Shown one piece after another: positions 45,983 to 56,898 of a stretch of DNA of 64,000 nt. Position 1 is the stretch's first letter. Every line of letters starts with the position of its first letter. Made by a program: the position numbers and the translations under genes. The stretch lies in the NCBI GenBank assembly GCA_019096155.1, contig JAHCVI010000003.1:186001-250000 (forward strand), read 5' to 3'. Origin of the DNA: Staphylotrichum longicolle. Its lineage: Eukaryota > Ascomycota > Sordariomycetes > Sordariales > Chaetomiaceae. The notes under the pieces are model-generated. The model searched no databases and was not told the origin of the DNA. It saw nothing but the letters and a program-made list of their open reading frames with translations.

Positions 45983-47836
45983 CTATGACGCCGACTGGGG
46001 AGTCGATGCTGCCTCGTCCGTGTCGGGAGCACCATCATCGAGGCGGGCCCTCTTGGCCCGACCGTTCTCGTGAACTTCAAGGGACTCTTTGGCGTCTTTG
46101 AGCTCGACCTCAAGCTCGTCAAGACGACGCTTGAGCATGTTCTCCCTCCGGTGGCTCTCCTCGAGCTCCTTCTGGAGCTGCGACTGCGCCTCGTTCATGA
46201 CGCTCAGCTGGGCGTGTAGCTGCTCCTCGGCCTCGGATTTGCTCTTTTCTTGTGCCTGTCGGTTCGCCTCTTCTTGCTCGAGCTGCTGAATCCTACCCCT
46301 GTACAGTTCCTGGATGACCTCGAGCTCGCTGACCCTCGTCTTCAAGCTGGCATTGGTTGCGAGCAGCTGTTCATGTGTCTGCGGCATGTCGAGGCGGTCG
46401 CCGTTCAATGGCGATTGCGGGCGACCGTCGGGTCCACCGAAACCGGAGAGCTGCTGAGCCTGGAATTGGTCGTCGATGTTCTGGTATATCGGGCCCATAT
46501 GCGAGGCATAGAGGTTGGGTGTGCCGGTGCGGGAGATCGGAGAGTTTGTGTCGTCAAGCCCGCCATTGGCGGATTTTTGCGAGGCCCTGCGAGCACCAGC
46601 TGCTCCGTTTGAGAGATCTGCGCCGTTCATGTCGCCTGTCTGGGGAATGCCGTGGTGTTGTTGTGCCTGCGCCTGGTCGCGATCAGCACCTGGGTGCGGT
46701 CTTGTTTCGAACGGGGTTGCCCTCACCTTTTTCTGTTTCGCGAGGTCGGGCCTCATGGTCTTCACGCGATTCCGGCTCTTGATCACATCGGTCTTGAGCG
46801 AAATGGGCCTGGGCCGGCCGTGGAGCTTGAGGAAGAGACCGCAGGCGTTGCAGAGAACTGCGCCCGTCTCGTCGCGTCGCCATAGCGGGGTGGTATGCGT
46901 GGTGCAGTTCTGGCAGGTCGGCTGTGTGGTTGCACGGTCGTGGTTAGCCATGGTCGCCATGTTGTCGTGCTGCGATGCCCGGGAGGCGGCCGAGGACACC
47001 AAGTACACAATGGAGGTGATGGTCGAGCGATTAGATGTGACGATAAGGGACGATAAATGCGGATGGGGAACAGATAACTGGAGGCCCAAGTCGTGATGAT
47101 AAGGTGCGGTGATAAGAAATTTTTGACCAGGCCATGGAAGTGGGGCTCGACAGATAAGGATCGCGATGCGCTGCAGGGAATGGTTGCGCCAGAGCGGCCC
47201 CACTAGACTTTCATTGCAGACCACCGAGCTGCGAACCAATGAGAGTCTGCGGCTCGGGGAGCAACCCGCGTTGACTTCGCATACACGGGTTGCCAGCAAC
47301 GCCTGTTGTCGGGGGGAGAGGGGTTGCAGTGTGGAGGAGGGCAGAAACGAGGAGCGAATGACAAATGTGTCCAACGTAAGAACTCACCAGATTCCCGCCC
47401 GGCGCAGGCGCGGTGCTGGCAGGGGACGTTCCCGTAGAATACATGGCGGGCGCAATGGCCACGGGTCTGGGAGGCGTGTCAGCTACAAGAAAGCGGTATG
47501 TTGACAGGAGGGAGAGATTTCTAGGGTGATTCAAGGCCGCGCGGGGCATTGAAGACGGCCACAGAAAGCTCAATCACCAATTTGAGTGCCATCTGGCGCA
47601 CCGCCAACGCACATCCACCTCCGCTATGTCTCGAGTATCCTATCCATTTAGAGTCCGACTAACCTTGGTTGCGGAGAGTCTGCCGTTGAGCTACTGGCAG
47701 TGAGCGCAGAGCCGACAGGTATATTGTGTGTAAGATTCTGAGGGGCCGAGGCTTGTGTTGAGACCGAGCTGGGTCTGGAGATGGGATCGGCGTCGAGTGT
47801 TGTCGGTACCGCCATGGCCTGCGGTTCGGACTCCAT
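45983..47836 (-). CDS. asd-4: GATA-type zinc-finger transcription factor (AreB/ASD-4 type)
   Basis: Exons, read from the right: 47836-47664, 47466-47388 and 46921-45983, 396 aa. The single finger is C-x2-C-x17-C-x2-C (CQNCTTHTTPLWRRDE, VLCNACGLFLKLHGRPRP), followed by SLKTDVIKSRNRVKTMRPDL. The C-terminal third is a coiled coil (ELEVIQELYRGRIQQLEQEE to DELEVELKDAKESLEV). This pair of features marks the AreB/NreB/ASD-4 family, which acts as a nitrogen-metabolite co-regulator and, in Neurospora, in ascus development. A further 54-nt in-frame segment (46673-46726) has GTGAGG, CTGAT and CCAG signals, and its removal would bring LAKQKK next to a Gln-rich stretch as in relatives; it is probably an intron (378 aa). 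The intron 46922-47387 is 466 nt and contains an alternative acceptor at 46970 and in-frame ATGs just before the finger, consistent with the multiple transcripts known for areB. Confidence 0.88.
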
Positions 47837-49012
47837 TTTCGCCTCGCCAGCAAGGAGCTCTGGGTGCAGCGCCGCTGCCGCGTCGGCCTGGAGAAAATCT
47901 AGGGACTGAATCGGAGCCAGCTTGACGGTGTCGCGAGATTCGACGGCTCGGGGTTCGATGAAGGATGGCGCGCGTGGAGATCAAGACACGCGACGGGGTC
48001 GGGTTCCGACGGCAGTCGATCCTAAGTGGTTCGCACCGGCGAATCAGAGGCGCGTCGAGATGGAAGGAGTTGACGTTCGGGGCGATATCGTCGCAAAGGG
48101 AAACCGCGTGGAGTGCTCGGCGCACACGGTTGTCGGCGAATGGCAGGGAATAACGGACGATCGAAGGAGCACGAGAACAAAGGGCACACGAGTTCCTCCT
48201 TGGGGTGTGGAAAAAAGTATCAGAGAGAATTTGAAAGGGCGTGAATTGTCTGTGAGAGTTTGGAGGCTGGAAACGTCCTTCACTTCAGGTTGTTGATGAT
48301 TAAAGGAAGATCGGGATAGAGAATGCGATGAGGCGGAGGGAAAGTTGGGTGGTAACAAATTACGTACAGATACCGCCAACTTTTACAGGAGCAAGGGTGT
48401 TTAACAGACCACCGCCCTTCTGATTGGTGAACGCCATCAGTGCCTGAGTCCTCAGCCTTATGGTTGCGAAATGTCGATTCGGGTCTCTTTATCAGCAACC
48501 AACCGCTTCTGAAGAGCAGATGAATGCCATCTGACTCCTCAGACTTGATCAAGGTATCACAAGCCTCGACTTCAAACCATGCACCGCTCAGCCACCACCA
48601 GAGCTGAGGCTAACCAGCCCTAACCCTACACTGCCATCCCAGCGGTGTGCTCTCTTTCCTTTTGCACTCTATTCTTGTCCAGGGCGTCAGATTAGCCCAA
48701 CCAATTTTGTCTCCCTTCTTTCCTACTCTCCTTCTTACTCTCACCTCTCTTTCATCTCGAACATTGCTGGTCCTGAGTAAATCGCTGGCAGGCACTGTCA
48801 GGTGTCGGCAACTGCCAGAGCTTATCGGTGCCCCTGCCCCACTTCAGCCGGCCGGCAAGGTGCTCCTCCCAAAAATTTCCCAGAAGCATGCAGTGAACCG
48901 CAGCCAGGAAGCCAACTCGAATCTTCAAGAAAGACTCAAAACTCAACCCCCTCACAACAAACTTCTCGACTCCAAACCAACACGCCATAGAGAAATCTCC
49001 ACAACAGTTGCG
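47837..49012. other. Divergent promoter region, GATA factor / KRR1
   Basis: Shared upstream region of two divergent genes. It contains TAACCAGCCCTAACCCTA at about 48611, a short telomere-like CCCTAA pair that is found in many fungal ribosome-biogenesis promoters. I see no gene. Confidence 0.4.
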
Positions 49013-50133
49013 ATGCCGTCTACGCACAAGAAGGAGAAGCCGTGGGACACGGACGACATCGACAAGTGGAAGGTCGACCCGTTCACCAAGGAAGAGTCCT
49101 CGGGTCCTTTCCTCGAAGAATCATCATTCATGACCCTATTTCCCAAGTACCGCGAGCGCTATCTCAAGGACTCATGGCCGCTTGTTACCAAGGCGCTCGA
49201 TAAGTACGGCATCTCTGCGATACTCGATCTCGTCGAGGGTTCTATGACAGTCAAGACAACAAGAAAGGTATTGCGCTGCAACAGCTGAAGCCGCCATCGT
49301 CCGCATGCTGACTTCTGAGCCTAGACATACGACCCCGCGGCGATTCTTAACGCTCGCGATTTGATCAAGCTCTTGGCGCGTTCCGTACCAGCACCCCAGG
49401 CGATCAAGATTCTGGAAGACGGCATGGCATGCGATATTATCAAGATTCGGGGCATGGTGGGCAACAAGGAGCGGTTTGTCAAGAGGCGGCAGAGGATATT
49501 GGGGCAGAACGGCACGAGTGAGTGGGACCCGAACTGCTCCAGCATGGGTGGTGCTAACCCCACACAGCACTCAAGGCGCTCGAGCTGCTCACGCAGACCT
49601 ACATCATGGTCCACGGTAACACGGTGTCGGTAATGGGGCCGTTCAAGGGGCTGAAGGAGGTCAGGAGGGTGGTCGAGGACACGATGCAGAACATCCACCC
49701 AATTTACCTGATCAAGGAGCTGATGTGAGTGTGACAGCGAGAACCGGGGCTCTACGGCCAGCTGACAGCAGACAGGATTAAGCGGGAGCTCGCAAAAGAC
49801 CCGGCGCTGGCGCACGAGGACTGGAGCCGGTACCTGCCTAACTTCAAGAAGCGGACACTGTCGAAGCGGCGGGTGCCGTTCAAGGTGGCCGACAAGAGCA
49901 AGAAGACGTATACGCCGTTCCCGCCGGCGCCCGAGAAGAGCAAGGTGGACATGCAGATCGAGAGCGGCGAGTACTTCCTGGGCAAGCAAGCGAAACAGCG
50001 GGCGGCCGAGGCGGAGCGGGCCGAGCAGGCAAAGCAGAAGAAGGAGGAGAAGAAGCGCGAGCGCGAGCGCGAGTACGTGCCGCCGGAGGAGGGCGCGGCC
50101 AAGTCCAAAAAGAGGAAGACATCGCACGACTGA
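49013..50133 (+). CDS. krr1: KRR1, small-subunit processome component
   Basis: Four exons: 49013-49267, 49325-49517, 49568-49724 and 49776-50133, 320 aa, the family length. Krr1 is a nucleolar KH-domain protein needed for 18S rRNA processing and 40S assembly. Recognisable blocks are HKKEKPWDTDDIDKWKVDPF, FPKYRERYLKDSWPLV, LLARSVPAPQAIKILEDGMA, the KH core GMVGNKERFVKRRQRILGQN, LLTQTYIMVHGNTVSVMGP, and KRTLSKRRVPFKVADKSKKT. The C-terminus is a Lys/Glu/Arg-rich tail with a probable nuclear signal KSKKRKTS. All introns are short (50-57 nt) with GT-AG ends, and every junction is confirmed by conserved residues. Confidence 0.95.
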
Positions 50134-50594
50134 GGTGGTGGTGGTGGTGGTGGTTGAGAGAGAGAGCCTGTCGATATTGGGCTTTGAATTCTTTGATACC
50201 CAGGGCAGGCATTTCGTTGACCCGGTGTACGTCAAGTGTCAGCGTTGGTGTGGCCTATCGGCAGCAGTGCCGGGCCCGGTGTCGCACGTGGAGTCCGGCG
50301 GGACCCCGGAGAGCGCGTGGTGGATTAATAATGGGATCTGCCGGCTCGGCGCTGGGCCGAGGCACGCGCGTCATCGGCATCCGCTGGTGCGGGGAGGTGG
50401 GGAAGCGTCGTCCGGTGCAACGCGGGCTGGTCGTAGGTATAAGGGACATCCCGGCGTCGCGACGGCGCTGAATAAATTAGGAACCGACCTAGGGTAGCAG
50501 TCGCCATCGCCAGATTGTACATCAATCAAAAGACACCAATCCGCACACACAAACAGAGCCCAATTGGCCGATTAGCGCTCTCACAACCGTCACC
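50134..50594. other. Intergenic region, krr1 to dehydrogenase
   Basis: A GGT repeat (about 50133-50154) follows the KRR1 stop. The remainder is the presumed promoter of the dehydrogenase gene; nothing else is visible. Confidence 0.4.
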
Positions 50595-51763
50595 ATGCCG
50601 TACTCGCTCACTGTGAAAAAGACCGAGGGGAAGCCAGGCCAGGTCTACTATCCGTGAGCCTCCCTTCCTTGGCCCCTTAAAACCACCCAACACAAACTCA
50701 CCAACCCCCCGCACAGCCTCCAACTCAACACCGTCCCCACCCCCACCCCCGGGCCGCAACAGCTCCTCATCCGCCTCTCGGCCGCCGCGCTCAACCACCG
50801 CGACCTCTTCATCCGCCAGCACCTCACCCGGGCATCTCCTTCACCGCCCCGCTCCTCGCCGACGGCTACGGCACCGTCACCGCCCTCGGCCCCTCCTGCT
50901 CCGCCGCCTCCAACGCCCTCCTGCACAAGCCCGTCCTCCTCCTCCCCATGCGCGGCTGGGCCTCGGCGCCCGAGGGGCCCGAGAACCTAGGCAAGGACTT
51001 CGCCATCATCGGCGCGTCGACGGGCAGCGACGTCGGCACGGCGCAGGAGTGGGTCGTCGTGCACGAGGACGAGGTCGTCGCCGCGCCCGAGCACCTGACC
51101 CCGGCCGAGGGCGCGGCGCTGCCGCTCGTGGGCCTGACGGGGTGGCGCGCGCTGGTGAGCAAGGGCGGGCCCGGCAACGCCGAGCGCGGGAGCAACGTGC
51201 TGATCACGGGGATCGGGGGCGGCGTGGCGCTGCAGGTGCTGCAGTTCGCCGTGGCGCGGGGGTGCAGCGTGTGGGTGACGAGCGGGGACAAGGGCAAGAT
51301 CGAGCGGGCGGTGGGGATGGGGGCCAAGGGCGGGGTGGTGTACAAGGAGAAGGGGTGGGAGAAGGAGTTGGCGGGGCTGCTGCCGGCGGAGAGGCCGTAT
51401 CTGGACCTGGTCGTGGACGGGGCGGGCGGGGAGGTGGTGGGCAAGACGGTCAAGTTGTTGAAGCCCGGCGGTGTGATTTCGTGCTATGGCATGACGGTCG
51501 GGCCCAAGATGGACTGGCTGATGCAGGCGGTGTTGAAGCATATTGAGCTGAAAGGCTCGACGATGGGATCCAAGGCCGAGTTTAGGGACATGGTCGAGTT
51601 TGTGCGTGAGCACAAGATCAGGCCCGTGGTCAGCCGCGTGGTCAAGGGACTGGACAATCTTGAGGGCATCGATAGCCTGTTTGAGGACATGAAGACCGGG
51701 CGGCAGTTTGGCAAGCTTGTCATTCAGATTGATGCCGAGGGGGACTCGTCGCCAAAGCTGTAA
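50595..51763 (+). CDS. Zinc-type alcohol dehydrogenase-like protein (MDR family), one-base frameshift
   Basis: Exon 1 is 50595-50653 and exon 2 starts at 50717. It is a medium-chain dehydrogenase/reductase of the YogA type, an NAD(P)-linked oxidoreductase. The N-terminal GroES-like part has LLIRLSAAALNHRDLFIRQH. The Rossmann part has NVLITGIGGGVALQVLQFAV, the nucleotide-binding loop, and a C-terminal GGVISCYGMTVGPK. The catalytic zinc-binding Cys/His ligands of true ADHs are not evident. The frame changes at 50825-50826, between IRQHL and PGISFTAPLLADGYGTV. One base appears to be missing, since relatives have an aromatic residue there and both sides are well conserved. There is no room for an intron. 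It is either a pseudogene, about 347 residues if intact, or a sequence error. It converges with the next gene (94 nt between stops). Confidence 0.75.
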
Positions 51764-51857
51764 GGATCGCGCGGCAGGTTGGATGAGATATGAATAGTTG
51801 TAGATTTGGTGTCTTCGTTGACTGACAAGACTCTACCCAACATGGAAGGAAACAGCA

Positions 51858-53225
51858 TCAATGGCCCCTCGAGCCCCACCTAACACGCAACTCCTGTCGT
51901 GCAGAAACAATCATATCCTCCAGCAGCTGACGGACACCCTCCGAGAGCAGATAGGGAAACCGGCTGAACTGGATGACAGCCCCATCGGCCTCGGGCTCAC
52001 CATACCAGAGCCTGACCGTGGACCACCCCGACCTCCATTCGCAAACAAACTTCTTCGCCCAGGGGCTCCGCGCAGCCTCGCCACACGCCGACTCGCGCAG
52101 CCGGGTCAGGAAGCATGTCATCACGCTCAGCACCCCGTCTCTTTGCTCCTCCCACTGCTCGATGTCCTTCCTTAGCAACCCTGGTTCGTTCCTCAGCACC
52201 GACCGCTTTCCGAGAGGCCGCCCTGACACCCAGAAAGTTTGCGTCTCGAGGCCGCCCGAAAAGTACAAACCCGGATCACACTCTCTGGCAGCCTGTCTGC
52301 TCACCGCCACCCTGACGTGGCGCAAACGCAGGTGGATGTCGGCGGGCTCCGACTCAGGGTCGCCCAGAGTCAACGGGTCCGGCTCACCGCGGTGCTTCCG
52401 ATGCGGCATTGCGCCCGCTGCGCGCGCGTCAAGCAAGATGACATCTCTGTCTTCCTCTGCACCGCACTCTGTTTCATCAATGGTCGCGACGCTGTCGTCT
52501 TCGACAACGAGGACGAGGTTGCCAAGGCTGTAGCACACGACACGCTTGAAGGAGCGGGCGAGTGCGCAGTGCTCGAACATCGAAGATGCCACGATGGCTG
52601 CGGCGGCACGGGCGGAGGAGTTGTGCATCTTGTCAGCGAACGGGTCCGGGCATTTCATAAAGAGCATGTCGCCGACCGGTTGCAGGTTGAGTCTCAGATC
52701 GCCTCGTCGGTTCTCCAACTTACGGAAGAGCTGAGCAAAATCACACGTGTTAGCTTTGTGATTCCATTGGGGAGACAAGGAGTTCGCGATTCAGTTGCGT
52801 CCTCAGCGGGATCTCTTACGTGAGCAAGGGTCGAGACGTCAGTGACGATGACTCTGGGCACGGTGGCGAGCATAACCCAATAGTGCCTGTCGAGACTGCG
52901 CACGAGGGAGTCGAACGAGTCAGGAGGCATGTCAGCAAAGGTGGCTGGTCCGGGAAGAGCCTCAAGAGTCACAGAGGGGGAGGCATCCTTGAGCGAAGGT
53001 GGGTGGCCTGAACGTGGTTCTGATTAGAAACTGGTGATGTTGTGTTTTCTCCCATCGACAGAACAGACCTGGAACGAGGAGAGCAGGCCGATCTTCTCCA
53101 TCATGCGCCTCATTGAATGTCGACACCACGACCACGTCCTTCCGGCGGCAGTCGTGTGGCACCCGGGGCTCTGGCAGGAAGGGGAGGATGCGGTGATTTC
53201 GGAACGCCGGTCGAGGCTCGGCCAT
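51858..53225 (-). CDS. Conserved fungal hypothetical protein, 405 aa
   Basis: Three exons, read from the right: 53225-53069, 53007-52820 and 52730-51858; introns of 61 and 89 nt carry clear branch sites (CTAAT, GCTAAC). The N-terminus has VVVVSTFNEAHDGEDRPALL followed by VPGHPP, resembling a fungal family with an SYNW-x(n)-P-T-I-x-VPG-x-PP signature that databases often label geranylgeranyl pyrophosphate synthetase. It lacks the DDxxD motifs of prenyl synthases, so I do not accept that name. Further on are GDLRLNLQPVGDMLFMKCPD and a charged C-terminal half without repeats or TM segments. Function unknown. Confidence 0.65.
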
Positions 53226-53730
53226 GTTTGACCGGGAAGAGAAGTAACGTGAGAGCTGGTCGCTTTTGGCGGTTTGTGGTACCGCTAGGAGTCGTATATT
53301 GGCTCAGCTTGCTAGGAAGGTTGGGGTTGAGAGTTGCGCTGTATGCCTTGTTCGTCCATTTGTCGAAAGACACAAGAGCATAATTCCCAGAATCAACGGA
53401 TCCCTCTATCGGCTTGCTAGTGTTGTCTGAGCTGAATGGCACGAGGCGTGCGGTTATGCTTTGGCGTGGACAGGGGGTAAATGGCGTTGTGGTTGGCGGC
53501 CCCTGTTGCGATCTTCGCACTGGTGTCGCATGGGGTTGAGGAGAACGAAGGTCGAGTCGCATTCGTTTGTTGACTTGCCCAACAATCGGGTCGCCAAAGG
53601 AAAGAACGGCTGTCCCAGGTAACCGTCATGCCGGACATCGCACGCACCTTCCCACCTGACTCCAACATGGACTAACACTCTAGCAATTCCGGCAGTCGCG
53701 GACACACTCAATCCTTCCTCTCCTTCTCTT
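53226..53730. other. Intergenic region
   Basis: Short spacer between two minus-strand genes; no feature is visible. Confidence 0.4.
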
Positions 53731-54366
53731 CTATTCGTCGCCCTTCCCATCGCCCTCCCCATCGCCCACCCCAGTCCCATCCATCTCCCTCGCCTCCCTC
53801 CCCGTCGGCCTCCTCACCCCTTCAAAATGCCCCACGCCCCCCTTCAACGACATGCCGTCATTCCACACCCACACCCTCACGATCCGTCCCGACCTCCCCC
53901 GTCTCCACGTCCGGCGTGTTCATCATGACCGGCCACCCCTCCTCCCCTTCCCCGTCCGGATCCATCACCCACCCCATCTGCGCCCGCTTCCCCTCGCCGC
54001 CCAGAAACTGCCTCCCCCACTCGCTAAACACCGCCGCCAGCTGGTCCGCCGTGAACCACCCGCCCTCGGCGTCCCCGACCCCGACCCCGCTCCGACGACG
54101 CCGGCCATGGACAGGCTCCGGAACACGGCGCGCAGCTCGCCCACGGTCGGGATCCGCACGGCCCCGGCCGGGTGCTGGTGGCGCATGGAGAGGATGAGGG
54201 CGTAGAGGCCGCACTCGAGGTTGGTGCCGGGCGTCGCGAGGCGGTGTACTGGCCGGCGGGGAAGGCGTCCCAGAAGCGGTGGCGAGCGCGGAGGTAGGCG
54301 GCGTAGCGGGGGAGGGAGGATTTGGGGGAGAGGAGGATGTCTGGGGCGTGGGAGACGGGGGGCATT
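53731..54366 (-). pseudogene. Small papain-fold-like protein remnant with three frame breaks
   Basis: A coding-like track from ATG 54366 (MPPVSHAPDILLSPKSS) to TAG 53731 crosses all three frames. Segments in order are RYAAYLRARHRFWDAFPAGQ; then LATPGTNLECGLYALILSMR with PTVGELRAVFRSL; then GGWFTADQLAAVFSEWGRQF and MGWVMDP; then RIVRVWVWNDGMSLKGG with GHFEGVRR. Each change, near 54247, 54095 and 53895, is consistent with one missing base, and the three together restore the starting frame; total length is 636 nt. N-x2-ECGLYA and a C-terminal GHFEG resemble the Cys and His sites of papain-fold cysteine peptidases such as OTU-like enzymes, but this is inference from two motifs. It is either a decayed gene or a poorly sequenced one. 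Confidence 0.45.
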
Positions 54367-55991
54367 GTTCTTTTGGAGGGGATGTGTTGCAATGTGATGA
54401 GGGGGTGAGGGTTGAGGGTGAATTGAATGAGAGGTTGCTGCGCCGGGAATGGCAACTGGTTTGGCAGGAGCAATATTGTCCTAGGCCAGGGAAGGGGCGG
54501 AGGTGAAAGTGTGGTTGATTTTAGGTTGGGTTGCCGAGTGAGGCCGGCGTCGATCCGTGTTTTAGCCGCCCGCATCCCGGCCCGGTCATCGATCACCGGG
54601 GTGGATACCGCCGGGCCGTGTGACATGTCAGCGGATCGGAAGCGGGGTGTTTTGGCCGGATCTACGACCAGCTAACGGCCAGAATGCAGAACCTGGTCTG
54701 CCTTACCTCAGCTTTCACTAAATCAAGAAAAACCCATGGCATTATCTCATGCTGCGTCATCAACCCTGACGAGCGGAACCTTTTCTCCCTCGCTGAGCTT
54801 CCGTCCCCTGTGCCCCGTGCCGCCAAAGTTTTCAGCATGTCGCTCCTGAGTCAATAAGCCATAACCGCTCCTCATATCACCTTGAACATGGGCCCGGTTC
54901 ATACAGACTTCCATTTCTGCCTTGGCGCGCTGTGATCCAACGACCCCCCACGAGGAGCTTCTCAGCCACAAGAGCACCGAGTGGCCCAAGATGCCAATGC
55001 CAGCCAGCCCACCCACCCACCCACCAGAACCTGAACCTGAACCTGAACCAAACGACGACCCGGAGCTCCTCTCCGTTCTCCCCTGCAGAGTCCCGACATG
55101 TATTACGCGTACGTATGTCAGGTTGGTACCCTTCCGTTGCACAGAAAAACCGGGTTGGTGGGCGCTGGGGGGAGGGAGGGAGCCGGACAGCTTTGTTGAT
55201 TGGGTAAAGTTGGTTGGCTCAGGTCCAGGTTGCCCTGGGCTGCCTTGTACATACATAGGCGGCGCGGATCCGTGCCTGTGGCTGAAGATGTCGAGTCACG
55301 CCGGATCCCGTCCACGGAACGGAAGCCTGCAGCGATATTTCTAGAAGATCGGCACCCACCCCCCTTGCGCAAGCCTTGCCCGGGGGTTTCTCTCTGTCGG
55401 ATTGGTTCCAGCGTCAGCAGCAGAGGTTGAGGCTGCTTGCTTTCGTCTGGTTATTGTTGGATAGTTCCCACTGCAGCTGCTGTTGTGGCCGTTTGTGTGG
55501 ATAAAGGTGGTAGACGATGAGCGAACATCCAGTCCAACAGAGCACATGAACCGAGCCAGAGCAAAGGGACCTTTTGACAAGAAAAAGAATTACAAGTCTG
55601 AGAGCAACCATAGCGAACCCATGTTTAGTTCAACAACTCCCAAAGAGAAGACCCCAAATGCGGGCAAAGAATTGGGCAGCCGTTGCTGCCCATTGCATCC
55701 AATCAAAGACAAATCGCATCTGTGCTTGCGAGCACACCTGTTGGGCTTGCCTGAGGACACGCCCCGAGGATGCCGGGCCCCGGCGAGTTGACCCTTGACC
55801 TCGGATAGCAACTCAACTCCCAACCCATGCAACATCTCCCTCTGACTCGTGTGCCCGTAAACCACCCTAATTCCCGGCGCCACCCAAGTCCGGCATGCTC
55901 ATTGCACCAATGTACAAACCGCGCCCCCCCCTTTCAACTCCGAAATGCCACTGCGTGAAACATCGTTGGGCCAGCTCCCGGCCGTGGGTCT
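54367..55991. other. Intergenic region downstream of ras-1
   Basis: It contains a CCAC run and a CTGAAC hexamer repeat (about 55003-55045). No gene was recognised; open frames of up to 169 codons here have no coding-like features. Confidence 0.4.
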
Positions 55992-56898
55992 TCACATCAG
56001 GACGCACTTGGAGCAGCACCCGGCCTCGTTTTCCTCGTCGGCCATGTCCATCTTGCCCATGCCGGGGCCGTTGTGGGAGATGCCGTTTCCTTGGGTGGGC
56101 CCGCCCTGCATCTCGCGGTTGTACCTCCTGATCGCCCGGACGACCTCGAAGAAAGCCTGCTCGACGTTTGTGTTGGTCTTGGCCGACGTCTCGAGGAACT
56201 TGCAGTGGAACTCATCCGCCAGCATTTTGCCCTCTGCGGGGTTGTATTAGCATAGGCAACGACGACCAAACCGATGTCCCAAAATCCGACATACCTTCGA
56301 CGGAGACCTTGCGCTCGCTCGCCAAATCGAGCTTGTTGCCCACAACCACCATGGGGAAGATGTCCTTGTCCTTGACGCGCAGAATTTGCTGTTGGAAAGT
56401 CCTTATCTCTTCAAAGCTTTCCCGCGACGTGATCGAGTAGACGAGCAGGAAGCCCTCGCCGGTGCGCATGTACTGCTCTCGCATCGCCGAGTACTCCTCC
56501 TGGCCGGCGGTATCGAGAACATCGAGCAGCGCCACCTCCTCGTCAACGATGCACTGCTTCCGGTACGAATCTGAGTGAGTCTGTCAGCGAGTTGCTCCAA
56601 TGAGACGAGAACTCGGGGCTGTTTGCGCACCCTCAATGGTCGGGTCATATTCGTCGACGAAGTGCGACTGGATCAGCTGGATTGTGAGGCATGACTTGCC
56701 GACACCACCACCGCCGACCACCACTAGCTTGTATTCTCTCGTGAACTGCAACCCCGCCAGCATTAGCAAAGCACATCCAACTCGAAAAAGGGGACCCGGG
56801 CCCGCGCACGAGCGCGACCCAGATCCGTGCAACATTGTCCTGACCGGCCGGTCGGCCAGGTCGAGAGGGAAGAAGCAACATACCTTGTTGGAGGCCAT
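55992..56898 (-). CDS. ras-1: Ras GTPase (RAS-1)
   Basis: Four exons, read from the right: 56898-56884 (15 nt), 56745-56631, 56570-56295 and 56233-55992, 215 aa. It is a membrane-anchored small GTPase upstream of adenylyl cyclase and polarity pathways. The P-loop is VVVGGGGVGKSCLT; the residues matching human Gly12 and Gly13 are both Gly (18, 19). Switch I is VDEYDPTIEDSYRKQC, switch II DTAGQEEYSAMREQYMRTG with Gln67 matching Gln61, then VVGNKLDL and ETSAKTNTNVEQAF. The tail ends CCSKCVLM, a CaaX box for farnesylation with upstream Cys for palmitoylation. The five-residue first exon, MASNK, is typical of the fungal gene. The first intron is 138 nt, the others 60-61. Confidence 0.97.

Noticed and set aside
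51858..53225. Naming this gene a geranylgeranyl pyrophosphate synthetase
   Set aside because: The N-terminal motif recalls proteins with that label, but no Asp-rich prenyl-synthase motif is present.
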